Origin: Flavobacterium zhairuonense
GTDB lineage: Bacteria > Bacteroidota > Bacteroidia > Flavobacteriales > Flavobacteriaceae
Reading direction: 5' to 3'
Assembly: GCF_004352915.1 (NCBI RefSeq)
Contig: NZ_SJSY01000067.1
Coordinates: 124,001 to 188,000 of the forward strand
DNA: 64,000 nt
Both the position numbers and the translations under genes were made by a program. The notes under the pieces are model-generated. The model saw only the letters and a list, made by a program, of their open reading frames with translations, made no database searches and had not been told where the DNA came from. Below, one piece after another: positions 57,294-64,000 of the stretch; the stretch's first letter is position 1, and each line of letters opens with the position of its first letter.

Positions 57294-58046
57294 ATGGCAC
57301 TTTTAGAAAACAAAGTAGCTTTTGTATCTGGCGGTGGTTCTGGAATTGGACGCGCAGTTGCAGAAGCCTATGCACGAGAAGGAGCAAAAGTAGTTCTTTC
57401 AGATATCAATGTTGAAAATGGTGAAGAAACCGTAAAGATGATTAAAGACAGCGGAGGTGAAGCTTTTTTTGTAAAAGGCGATTCGTCGAGTGCAAGTGAT
57501 AATAAGCATATGGTTGAGGTTGCGGTTTCAAAATATGGACGTTTAGATGTTGCCTGTAATAATGCAGGGATGGGCGGACAAGCAAAACCAACTGGCGAAT
57601 ATGATCCAGAGGCTTGGGATCGCGTAATTGCACTTAATTTGAGCGGTGTTTTTTATGCTTGCAGATATCAATTAGAGCAAATGGAAAAAAATGGTGGCGG
57701 AAATATTGTCAATATCGCATCGATTCATGGGCAAGTCGCCGCGCCAAATAGTCCAGCTTATACTGCGTCAAAACATGGAGTAGTGGGTTTGACTAAAAAT
57801 ATCGCAGCGGAATACGCTTTGAAAAACATTCGCTGTAATGCAGTTGGGCCAGGTTACATCGAAACGGCTTTGTTAAAAGATAATATGACTCAGAATTTAA
57901 TGGATGCCGTTGCAGCAAAAGCTCCAATGAATCGATTAGGAACTGCTCAAGAAGTCGCCGATTTGGTTGTATTTCTAAGTTCTGAAAAATCGTCGTTTAC
58001 AACAGGAAGTTATATTATTGCAGATGGCGGTTATACTGCGATTTAA
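57294..58046 (+). CDS. SDR-family oxidoreductase
   Basis: This 250-residue classical short-chain dehydrogenase has the Rossmann nucleotide motif FVSGGGSGIGRAVAEAYAR (TGxxxGxG), an NNAG motif at about 84-88 (CNNAGMGG), the catalytic Ser (IVNIASIHG) and the YxxxK pair in YTASKHG. The SYIIADGGYTAI end is typical. An Asp following the second beta-strand (VVLSDINVEN) suggests NAD(H) over NADP(H). The substrate is unknown, and FabG-like annotation would be over-specific. It appears monocistronic. Confidence 0.87.
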   Translation: MALLENKVAFVSGGGSGIGRAVAEAYAREGAKVVLSDINVENGEETVKMIKDSGGEAFFVKGDSSSASDNKHMVEVAVSKYGRLDVACNNAGMGGQAKPTGEYDPEAWDRVIALNLSGVFYACRYQLEQMEKNGGGNIVNIASIHGQVAAPNSPAYTASKHGVVGLTKNIAAEYALKNIRCNAVGPGYIETALLKDNMTQNLMDAVAAKAPMNRLGTAQEVADLVVFLSSEKSSFTTGSYIIADGGYTAI

Positions 58047-58065
58047 AGTTTCAGACATAAAAAGA

Positions 58066-58100
58066 AAAAAAGGCTTTCTAGTAATAGAGAGCCTTTTTTT
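58066..58100. terminator. Bidirectional intrinsic terminator
   Basis: AAAAAGGCTTTCT pairs with AGAGAGCCTTTTT (one G-U) around AGTAAT, with long A and T runs outside. It lies between the convergent SDR and MepB-like genes. Confidence 0.85.
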
Positions 58101-58103
58101 GTA

Positions 58104-58631
58104 TTAATAGGAAATCAATTTTTTAAAAGCGTCAAAATCAGGTTCTGGAACTATCGGATAAAAATATTCCAGTTGCCATTGTTGTGATTTTTTTGCTTGT
58201 TTGCTTTCAGTTTCATCCCAAGGAGGATAAACTCTGATGGCTCTTTTTCCTTCTTCAGTTTTAGAAGAAAAAACAGCTTTTTCCAGCAAAACATTTTTTG
58301 GAAAGATGAATTGTCCCAAAAGATCATCTTTGCGAACGCTTACGATTACAAAATCGATAGCATCACTATGATCAAAAGGTTCAATAACTCCCAGTCTGCT
58401 TCGTTTCCACAAAGTAACAAACTGTCCAGTTTTTGCTGGGGTAATTTTGGCCTCGCGATAACAAATATGTTTTTCATTCATCAGGAAACGGTAAGCACTA
58501 TAATCAATGCTTTCGCTTTCCTGTTGAGGCTGCGTGCAGTCAAAATCAAAGCAATCATAAACCAGTTCCTTGGCTAAAATTAAATCCTGGGGGAAAGATT
58601 TGTGGTTAGACCAATGGTTTTTTACGATCAT
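58104..58631 (-). CDS. MepB-like protein
   Basis: This 175-residue cytoplasmic protein matches the MepB family. It shows YRFLMNEKHICYREAKITP, the VTLWKRSRLGVIEPFDHSD segment, DFVIVSVRKDDLLGQFIFPK and a late IRVYPPWDETES. In Staphylococcus mepB sits with the MepR/MepA efflux genes, but none of those are here and its function is unknown. ATG 58631 is chosen; an in-frame TTG 33 bases upstream could add 11 residues. It appears monocistronic. Confidence 0.78.
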   Translation of the reverse strand: MIVKNHWSNHKSFPQDLILAKELVYDCFDFDCTQPQQESESIDYSAYRFLMNEKHICYREAKITPAKTGQFVTLWKRSRLGVIEPFDHSDAIDFVIVSVRKDDLLGQFIFPKNVLLEKAVFSSKTEEGKRAIRVYPPWDETESKQAKKSQQWQLEYFYPIVPEPDFDAFKKLISY

Positions 58632-58720
58632 TTTGAGAAGACTTGCTTTTAGGCTTGTTTTCAAAATTATGTAGGTTTAGGGGGTTACGTGGTTTGGGGT
58701 TTAAATGGTTAATAATTTAT

Positions 58721-60649
58721 TTAAAATGAAACATTTAATCCAAAATTCAATCCCCATTGGAATTGATTGAAAGATTGACTGTTCAAAGGATTAATATAAT
58801 AATTCATTGCTGGTTCTACAAAAACATTTGTTTTTTTATAAACGCGATATTGTAATGTACTGCTTAAAGTGGAACCGTAAACAAAATCATTTGCATTTGC
58901 GTTTTCACCAATCGAATTCCCGTCAAGAGCAATATTGTTTGCAATTAATTTTCCAACAAAACCTCCAGTATTTAAACTGATGCTTGCTTTGTTTTTAGAA
59001 AAAACAGCATATGAAACCTCTAACGGCATTTCAATATATTTTAAGCTTTGATCTATATTACCAGTCTGAATGTTGTCACTTTTTAGTGCATTCTTAGTGG
59101 TATTAGATACAAGTACATAACCATCGTTTGTTGCAATTTGAGGAACAGTCGCATTTTGAACAAAATAATCACTGCTTCCTAAAAATGCATTATTTTTCGT
59201 GCTAATATAAGAAACATTTGCAACACTTTGTCCTAATTCATTTATTTTAAACCCGGAACCTACAGCCCATTTTTTGTTAAGCTTATATTTTGTTTTTACC
59301 CCAAAACTATTGCTTTGTTTGGAATCGTTGACGTTGCCTAATGTTTTGTCGTTTTTATAGTTTTCAGAATTGGCAACTCCAGCAAAAACTTCAAGCGCCC
59401 ATTTTTCTCCGTTTGTAGTTTTTGGATCTTTCTTTTTTTCAGTTTTTACCTCAGGCGTTATAATTCCTTTTTCTAGATTTTGAAGCTCTGCCAATTGTAC
59501 AGAATCCTTTTTGCTTAAAGCATCATTGAATTTCGAATTGCTTTTCTGCGTATTGGCAGCAATTGCTTTTTCTGATTTTTGATCGTTGATTATCGTTTCA
59601 TTTTTGTTAGCCGAAACAACATTTTGTTTGTTGCTTTCAGTTGTTTTTGCCGAATTAAAAGCAACATTGTTTTTATTCGAATTCACATTGTTTTCAAAGA
59701 CAGAATTTGGAAGTTGATTTTTTGAAGACGTGCTAAACGAATTTGTTTTTTTGCCAGTAAATGTTTTCTCAGCCAATATTTTGTCAAGGTTTTTCTTTTC
59801 ATTTTCAGAAAACTGATTCTTGCTTGCAGTATTGAAAACATTCTGTTTTTGTGAAGAATAATTTTTTACGGCTAAAGCTTGATTTGAATTTCTCTTTTCA
59901 GTATTCAGATTCTGATTTCCGCCAGTCCCGAACTGATTTTTGTCCGATGAATTAAAAGCATTCGGTTTTTCTGAATTGTAGCTTTTAGCTGCAACTGCTT
60001 GATTTGATTTGTGATTTCCAGAATTAGAAAACTGATTTTTATCAGATGAATTAAATGAGTTTTGTTTGTCTGAATTGTAATTTTTAATTGCAACAGCCTG
60101 ATTTGGTTTCTGATTTCCAGAAACAGAAAATTGATTTTTCTTTCCAGCATTTGTAGTTTCTTCCGCAACAGCTTGATTTGAATTATTTGCTGCATTAGAT
60201 TTTGAAAGTATTCTTTTTGAATTGTTTTCTGCTTTAGAATCAACATTTGCAACCGCAGTTTTTGCAGCAGTATTTGCATCTGAATTAGGAGCAGTATTTG
60301 AAATGTTTTCAGAACCCGGATTTACAATGCTATTTTTATTTGTTTCAGAATTCTGATTTTCTTTTGAAGTTGCGTTTTTGTGATTTTCGTTATTTTTATT
60401 TTCGTCAAGAACTACATTGTTTTTTTCCACGGCATTGCCAGTGCCAATTTTATTGCCAGAATCAGACAAAACCGCAGGAAGTGATAAGCATAATAACAAG
60501 CAAGCTGCCGCCGACCACCAAAGAATAGCTCGCTTTTTCTTTTTAGGTTTGTCTAGTTTTTCCTCAATACCAGCCCAAAGCTCTGGCGGCGGAACACTCG
60601 AAAAGTCTTCCATTGATGAAAAAATATCTTCTATTTTGTGCTTTTTCAT
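58721..60649 (-). CDS. Putative anti-sigma-type membrane protein with a C-terminal outer-membrane beta-barrel
   Basis: This 642-residue protein has an unusual layout. Residues 1-40 are a cytoplasmic helical stretch (IEDIFSSMEDFSSVPPPELW, a form common in anti-sigma-like proteins), followed by one membrane helix (about 41-61). Residues about 62-413 form a long Asn/Lys/Ser-rich linker containing four imperfect 33-40 residue repeats starting NQF (172-310). From about 414 to the C-terminal Phe the pattern is an OMP_b-brl/PorT-like beta-barrel (ALEVFAGVANS, YKLNKKWAVGSGFKINELG, FGLNVSF). It overlaps an ECF sigma gene by ATGA. It would span both membranes, with the sigma-binding end in the cytoplasm. 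Confidence 0.8.
   Translation of the reverse strand: MKKHKIEDIFSSMEDFSSVPPPELWAGIEEKLDKPKKKKRAILWWSAAACLLLCLSLPAVLSDSGNKIGTGNAVEKNNVVLDENKNNENHKNATSKENQNSETNKNSIVNPGSENISNTAPNSDANTAAKTAVANVDSKAENNSKRILSKSNAANNSNQAVAEETTNAGKKNQFSVSGNQKPNQAVAIKNYNSDKQNSFNSSDKNQFSNSGNHKSNQAVAAKSYNSEKPNAFNSSDKNQFGTGGNQNLNTEKRNSNQALAVKNYSSQKQNVFNTASKNQFSENEKKNLDKILAEKTFTGKKTNSFSTSSKNQLPNSVFENNVNSNKNNVAFNSAKTTESNKQNVVSANKNETIINDQKSEKAIAANTQKSNSKFNDALSKKDSVQLAELQNLEKGIITPEVKTEKKKDPKTTNGEKWALEVFAGVANSENYKNDKTLGNVNDSKQSNSFGVKTKYKLNKKWAVGSGFKINELGQSVANVSYISTKNNAFLGSSDYFVQNATVPQIATNDGYVLVSNTTKNALKSDNIQTGNIDQSLKYIEMPLEVSYAVFSKNKASISLNTGGFVGKLIANNIALDGNSIGENANANDFVYGSTLSSTLQYRVYKKTNVFVEPAMNYYINPLNSQSFNQFQWGLNFGLNVSF
59720..60136 (-). 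repeat. Four in-frame repeats encoding the NQF linker units
   Basis: Codons 172-310 of the barrel gene consist of units of 33, 33, 40 and 33 residues. Each begins NQF and ends with an SF/VF-x-x-S-x-K tail. The units are close in sequence at the first two copies (NQFSxSGNxKxNQAVAxKxYNS), which indicates recent duplication of about 99 bases. Confidence 0.75.
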
Positions 60650-61197
60650 GCTGTTTTAAAATTTTTTATGCTCAAAATCCTTTTCTGCAAAATGCCCTTG
60701 GCCCTATTTAAATTTGATTTTGATGTTCCTTCTGAAATCTTCAATAATTCGGCTATTTCCTTATGTTTCATATGCTCAAAAACATATAAGTTAAAAACCG
60801 TCCGGTATTGATCGGGCAAATCCCGTATGTATTCTAATAATTTTTCTTTTTCTATCGGAATTGTTTCTAATTCTTCTTCTTCAATAAAATCAGTATCAGG
60901 ATCAAAAACATCTAAAAAGAAACTTTCCTTTTTCTTCTTGTTTAAAGTTTCGATAAGCTTGTTGATGAAAATTCGCTTCATCCAGCCTTCAAAACTTCCT
61001 TCAAATTTATATTGGCTTATTTTCTGAAAAACGATCACAAATGCTTCCTGGAAAACATCTTTTGCATCATCTTCATTTTTCATATACTTTAAGCAAATAC
61101 CATATAAAACCGGAGAAAACAGCTGATAGATTTTCAGCTGTCCTTCTCGGTTATTCTGAATGCATTGCTTGATGTATTTTTCTAAATCGTCTTTCAA
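60646..61197 (-). CDS. ECF RNA polymerase sigma factor
   Basis: This 183-residue sigma-70 family protein has region 2 at about 27-95 (LKYMKNEDDAKDVFQEAFVIVFQKI) and region 4 at about 120-175 (LPDQYRTVFNLYVFEHMKHKEIAELLKISEGTSKSNLNRAKGILQ). The likely start is TTG at 61197, because no ATG precedes region 2. Its stop overlaps the ATG of the barrel/anti-sigma gene, so the two are translationally coupled. No ECF-type promoter was recognised upstream. Confidence 0.88.
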   Translation of the reverse strand: MKDDLEKYIKQCIQNNREGQLKIYQLFSPVLYGICLKYMKNEDDAKDVFQEAFVIVFQKISQYKFEGSFEGWMKRIFINKLIETLNKKKKESFFLDVFDPDTDFIEEEELETIPIEKEKLLEYIRDLPDQYRTVFNLYVFEHMKHKEIAELLKISEGTSKSNLNRAKGILQKRILSIKNFKTA

Positions 61198-61248
61198 AAA
61201 AGTGGTATTGTTTGGTTTGGCAAAAATAGTTTTTTAAAACTTAAAAAG

Positions 61249-61647
61249 CTATCTTTTAAAGATGCTTCGCGCAGCATCTTGATTGTTGCTTACAATGGTT
61301 AAGTTTTGACTGTCAAGGTTTTCTATAACGTATGTTTTACCTTCAAAGGTAATTAGGTCATGTTCCAAATGATCAGAAAAGCCAATTCCTTTTCCTATTT
61401 CATAACTGCTGTTTCTGATTTCTACATCATTTTTATAGGTAATGACTCTTCCGTTTGAGGTAAAGATTACCTTTTTATTAAAACCAGCTGTTTTTGGTGT
61501 TGCAGTGTATGGATTACTCGCGCCTCCAACAGATTTTTCCCAAATCCATGTATTTACAATTGATGCCGAATTTATTTTTGAAGCATCTATCGAATAAGCA
61601 TTTGAAAAAAGTCCAAAAACAATAAGAAATAAAAAATGTTTCTTCAT
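61249..61647 (-). CDS. Secreted protein of unknown function (lipocalin-like)
   Basis: This 132-residue protein has a signal peptide (about 1-19, ending NAYSI). A small beta-rich domain follows: IVNTWIWEKSVGG, KKVIFTSNGRVITYKNDVE, then a DLITFEGKTYVIENLDSQNLTIVS strand pair. The pattern resembles lipocalin-like DUF domains common in flavobacteria. It follows the PrcB-like lipoprotein by 7 bases and probably shares its transcript. Neither has an obvious link to the sigma pair. Confidence 0.68.
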   Translation of the reverse strand: MKKHFLFLIVFGLFSNAYSIDASKINSASIVNTWIWEKSVGGASNPYTATPKTAGFNKKVIFTSNGRVITYKNDVEIRNSSYEIGKGIGFSDHLEHDLITFEGKTYVIENLDSQNLTIVSNNQDAARSIFKR

Positions 61648-61654
61648 GATTCGA

Positions 61655-62530
61655 TTATTTTAAACTTGTGATTTTGTCTTTAATTGCTTTTTTGAAAGTC
61701 TTGATATCTTCGCTTTGATCTGGCGTGTCGTTGTTGTCAATAAAGACTTTAGTTGTTAACGCACCTTGTTTTAATTGGAAGAAAATTCCACCTTGGTCTG
61801 CAGCATCTGGAGAACCATATGTTTTAGTTTGTCCTTTTAGAGCGTAAATTTCTGCAGGAATGAATTTTGTGAAAGTTGTATATTCATTTCTTTTTGTCTT
61901 AGCAAAATAAGCAGATTGATCAAAATTGAAATTTCCTGGAGCAGTGCTAACTAATTTCAAAATATTGAAATCATTTAATTGAAAGAAGTTTTGGCAGTCA
62001 GAGCCTGTACATTCGCCAAAATAACTTCCAATAATAATATTGTCTGGGCTTTCAGTAGTTTTCATGAAAATGATCGTTTTATTTGATTTTGGAATCAAAA
62101 TAAAATCCGAAGGATATGTTGGAGTTGAAGATGTTGTTTCTCCAGATTGAGGCCCGCTTTCAAAATAATTGATTACAATTTCACAGTTATTTTGAACCAC
62201 TGATGTCATTTTTATAGAATAACCGCTTGTTGATTTAACGCCTGCAAAAATACCAATTAACATGTTTTTGCTGAAATCAATAGTAGGATCTGTAGCTACA
62301 GGGCAAGTATTTTCGTGTTTAGTAAAAAGAGTAGTCATTTGTTCTTCGCTTGTCACCACAGCAGCAACAGGATTATTAGGCAATGTTTTAACTGCGTAAT
62401 TGCATAAAAGTGGATAACCTGCAAACGGCACTTCTGTATTTGTGCCACAATCCATATTTATATCATCATTTCCAAGCGAACACCCGCTTAATCCAAAAGC
62501 TATAAACAAGCTCAACATTAATTTTTTCAT
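61655..62530 (-). CDS. Lipoprotein with PrcB-like C-terminal domain
   Basis: This 291-residue lipoprotein has a lipobox GLSGC (Cys about 17) followed by GNDD. The middle (about 60-170) matches the PrcB_C domain, with an EEQMTTLFTKHE helix, DFSKNMLIGIFAG, the KSTSGYSIKMTSVVQ strand and IVINYFESGPQSGE. In the Treponema dentilisin complex, PrcB is a protease-associated lipoprotein, but this domain is widespread and not specific to it. The remaining 110 residues are a helical tail. No protease gene is adjacent. Confidence 0.72.
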   Translation of the reverse strand: MKKLMLSLFIAFGLSGCSLGNDDINMDCGTNTEVPFAGYPLLCNYAVKTLPNNPVAAVVTSEEQMTTLFTKHENTCPVATDPTIDFSKNMLIGIFAGVKSTSGYSIKMTSVVQNNCEIVINYFESGPQSGETTSSTPTYPSDFILIPKSNKTIIFMKTTESPDNIIIGSYFGECTGSDCQNFFQLNDFNILKLVSTAPGNFNFDQSAYFAKTKRNEYTTFTKFIPAEIYALKGQTKTYGSPDAADQGGIFFQLKQGALTTKVFIDNNDTPDQSEDIKTFKKAIKDKITSLK

Positions 62531-62718
62531 TATATTATTTTAATAGGTTATATACTGTAGATGGCTGAGGTTTAAAATGGTTGCGTGGAAAATATTTTTT
62601 TCTTCATTTTTTTTAAAATGTTTGTTTAATTTAGAATGCGCACGAATTAGTGAAATTTTAATTTTAAAAAATCAGAACTACGTATTATTGCGTACTTTTA
62701 CTTAAAAAAAACTTAGTT

Positions 62719-64000
62719 ATGTTTGACTTTCTCCCAATTTTACTGGCTTTTATTGTTGCATTGTTCTTAGGCATTTACTTAGGAAAGCAATTGACGACGG
62801 CTAAATCGCAAACCGAAAAAGTAAGTTTGGAAGAAAAATTAAATGCAACCGCAAATCAGCTCCAGTTGCAAAAAGAACAATTTGAAGTCGAAAGAAATAA
62901 TTTTCAGAAACAGGTTCAATTGATTAATTCTGAAAAAGAAAATATCAGAACGGAGAAAGATAGTCTGGCGATTCAGCTTTCAAAAAAAGAAGTTGATTTT
63001 GAAAATTTGTGGGAACGTCACAAAGAACAGAAAATTGAAATAACCGAACTTCAAGAAAAATTCACCAAAGAATTTGAAAATTTGGCCAATAAAATCCTCG
63101 AAGAAAAGTCGGCTAAATTTACCGAACAGAACAGCGAAAACATGAAAAGTATTTTGTTGCCTCTGCAAGATAAAATTCAGGGATTTGAGAAAAAGGTCGA
63201 ACAAACGCATAAAGAAAGCATCGATTATCATGCAGCTTTGCGCCAACAGATTATTGGGTTAAGCGAAATGAATGCGCAAATGAGCAAGGAAACGCTGAAT
63301 TTGACCAAAGCTTTAAAAGGCGATACAAAAATGCAAGGAAATTGGGGTGAGCTAGTTTTAGAACGTGTTTTAGAAAAATCAGGTTTAGAAAAAGGAAGGG
63401 AATATGAAGTCCAGCAAAGTTTTACCAATACCGAAGGAACTCGAGTTTTGCCCGATGTTGTAATCAATCTGCCTGATGGGAAAAAGATGATTGTCGATTC
63501 AAAAGTTTCATTGGTGGCTTATGAAAAATGGATCAATGAAGAATCTGAAATATTGAAAATCGATTTTCTGAAAGAACACGTAAATTCTATAAAAAGACAC
63601 GTAGAACAGCTCGGAAATAAAAATTATCACGATTTGTACCAAATGGAAAGCCCAGATTTTGTGTTGCTTTTTATCCCGATTGAACCGGCTTTTGCCATTG
63701 CTCTAAACGAAGATTCGACTTTATATAATAGAGCTTTCGACAAAAATATTGTGATTGTTACTCCAAGTACTTTATTAGCTACTTTGCGCACAATCGATAG
63801 TATGTGGACCAACCAAAAACAACAGGAAAATGCTTTTGAGATTGCAAGACAAGCTGGAGCGCTTTATGATAAATTTGAAGGTTTTGTGACAGATTTGGTT
63901 CGTATAGGGAATAAAATCAAAGACACCAAAACTGAATATGAAAGCGCAATGAATAAATTAGTCGACGGAAAAGGAAATCTTATTTCGAGTGTCGAAAAAC
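62719..64000 (+). CDS. rmuC: DNA recombination protein RmuC, N-terminal part
   Basis: RmuC is a nuclease-like protein that limits DNA inversions between short inverted repeats. The gene runs off the right edge, with 427 codons visible. It has an N-terminal hydrophobic segment (about 3-22, FLPILLAFIVALFLGIYLG), a long coiled coil (about 30-170), and the RmuC domain: GDTKMQGNWGELVLERVLEK, LPDVVINLPDGKKMIVDSKV, the SVKRHVEQL-like SIKRHVEQLGNKNYHDL, and VIVTPSTLLATLRTI. It starts at ATG 62719 and is divergent from the PrcB-like lipoprotein. Confidence 0.93.
   Translation, partial: MFDFLPILLAFIVALFLGIYLGKQLTTAKSQTEKVSLEEKLNATANQLQLQKEQFEVERNNFQKQVQLINSEKENIRTEKDSLAIQLSKKEVDFENLWERHKEQKIEITELQEKFTKEFENLANKILEEKSAKFTEQNSENMKSILLPLQDKIQGFEKKVEQTHKESIDYHAALRQQIIGLSEMNAQMSKETLNLTKALKGDTKMQGNWGELVLERVLEKSGLEKGREYEVQQSFTNTEGTRVLPDVVINLPDGKKMIVDSKVSLVAYEKWINEESEILKIDFLKEHVNSIKRHVEQLGNKNYHDLYQMESPDFVLLFIPIEPAFAIALNEDSTLYNRAFDKNIVIVTPSTLLATLRTIDSMWTNQKQQENAFEIARQAGALYDKFEGFVTDLVRIGNKIKDTKTEYESAMNKLVDGKGNLISSVEK

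Noticed and set aside
59905..60279. Alternative minus-strand frame in the repeat-rich linker of the barrel gene
   Set aside because: It arises from the Asn/Lys-rich repeats read out of frame, and the protein is Gln/Ile/Leu low complexity.

Overview
The window is a continuous chromosomal segment of a low-GC Bacteroidota bacterium, almost certainly a Flavobacterium (inferred). The signs are AT-rich composition, promoters of the TTG-N18-20-TANNTTTG type, weak Shine-Dalgarno signals, many TonB-dependent receptors, PorT-like beta-barrels, SPII lipoproteins, DUF4252/DUF4199/DUF5686 genes, and candidate 6S-Flavo and Flavo-1 RNAs. No rRNA, tRNA, CRISPR array, prophage or integrative element was seen.

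Layout. 1-4.5 kb: murA tail, a CDF metal exporter, a DUF5686 outer-membrane protein and aroQ. 4.6-8.2 kb: five related small outer-membrane beta-barrels, four in tandem with nearly identical signal peptides. 8.2-13.2 kb: xerD, a PAS histidine kinase, rny, a candidate 6S RNA, zapA and a small coiled-coil gene. 13.4-19 kb: M23 peptidase, TonB receptor, a membrane protein and a lipoprotein. 19-25 kb: envelope genes (DUF2971, MsbA-type ABC exporter, phosphohexomutase, glycosyltransferase, DUF4199). 25.5-38.1 kb: rpmE2, a GlmU-like protein, ABC-F, a porin plus SLC13-type anion transporter, an alpha/beta hydrolase, rpmH and carB without its allosteric domain. 38.2-42.5 kb: an ECF sigma/anti-sigma/DUF4252 operon and an S41 protease. 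42.6-54.1 kb: a cobalamin region with a BtuG-like propeller, BtuB receptor, cobalamin riboswitch, cobC, cobS, a BluB-CobT fusion, cobU and btuF-btuC-btuD, interrupted by a RAYT transposase with REP-like palindromes and by a frameshifted four-helix-bundle gene. 54-64 kb: small membrane proteins, trmL, an RluE-like gene, an SDR, a MepB-like gene, a second ECF sigma factor overlapping an unusual inner-membrane-plus-beta-barrel protein, two secreted proteins and the start of rmuC.

How the genes work together. The vitamin B12 genes form a capture, import and remodelling pathway. BtuG/BtuB would bind and take up corrinoid under riboswitch control, BtuFCD would carry it across the inner membrane, CobU/CobS/CobC would attach the nucleotide loop, and BluB-CobT would make and activate dimethylbenzimidazole. 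No corrin-ring synthesis genes are visible here.

The least explained signal is at gene 3' ends. Several unrelated short-period (7 or 8 bp) tandem arrays sit at or across stop codons. Examples are CTAAGNNN repeats, TTAAYNN-like repeats, TTATGAG-like repeats and CGATTAAA-like repeats. Their periods are not multiples of three and their core words contain stop codons on both strands, so most of them close several or all reading frames. I do not know of a description of this pattern.
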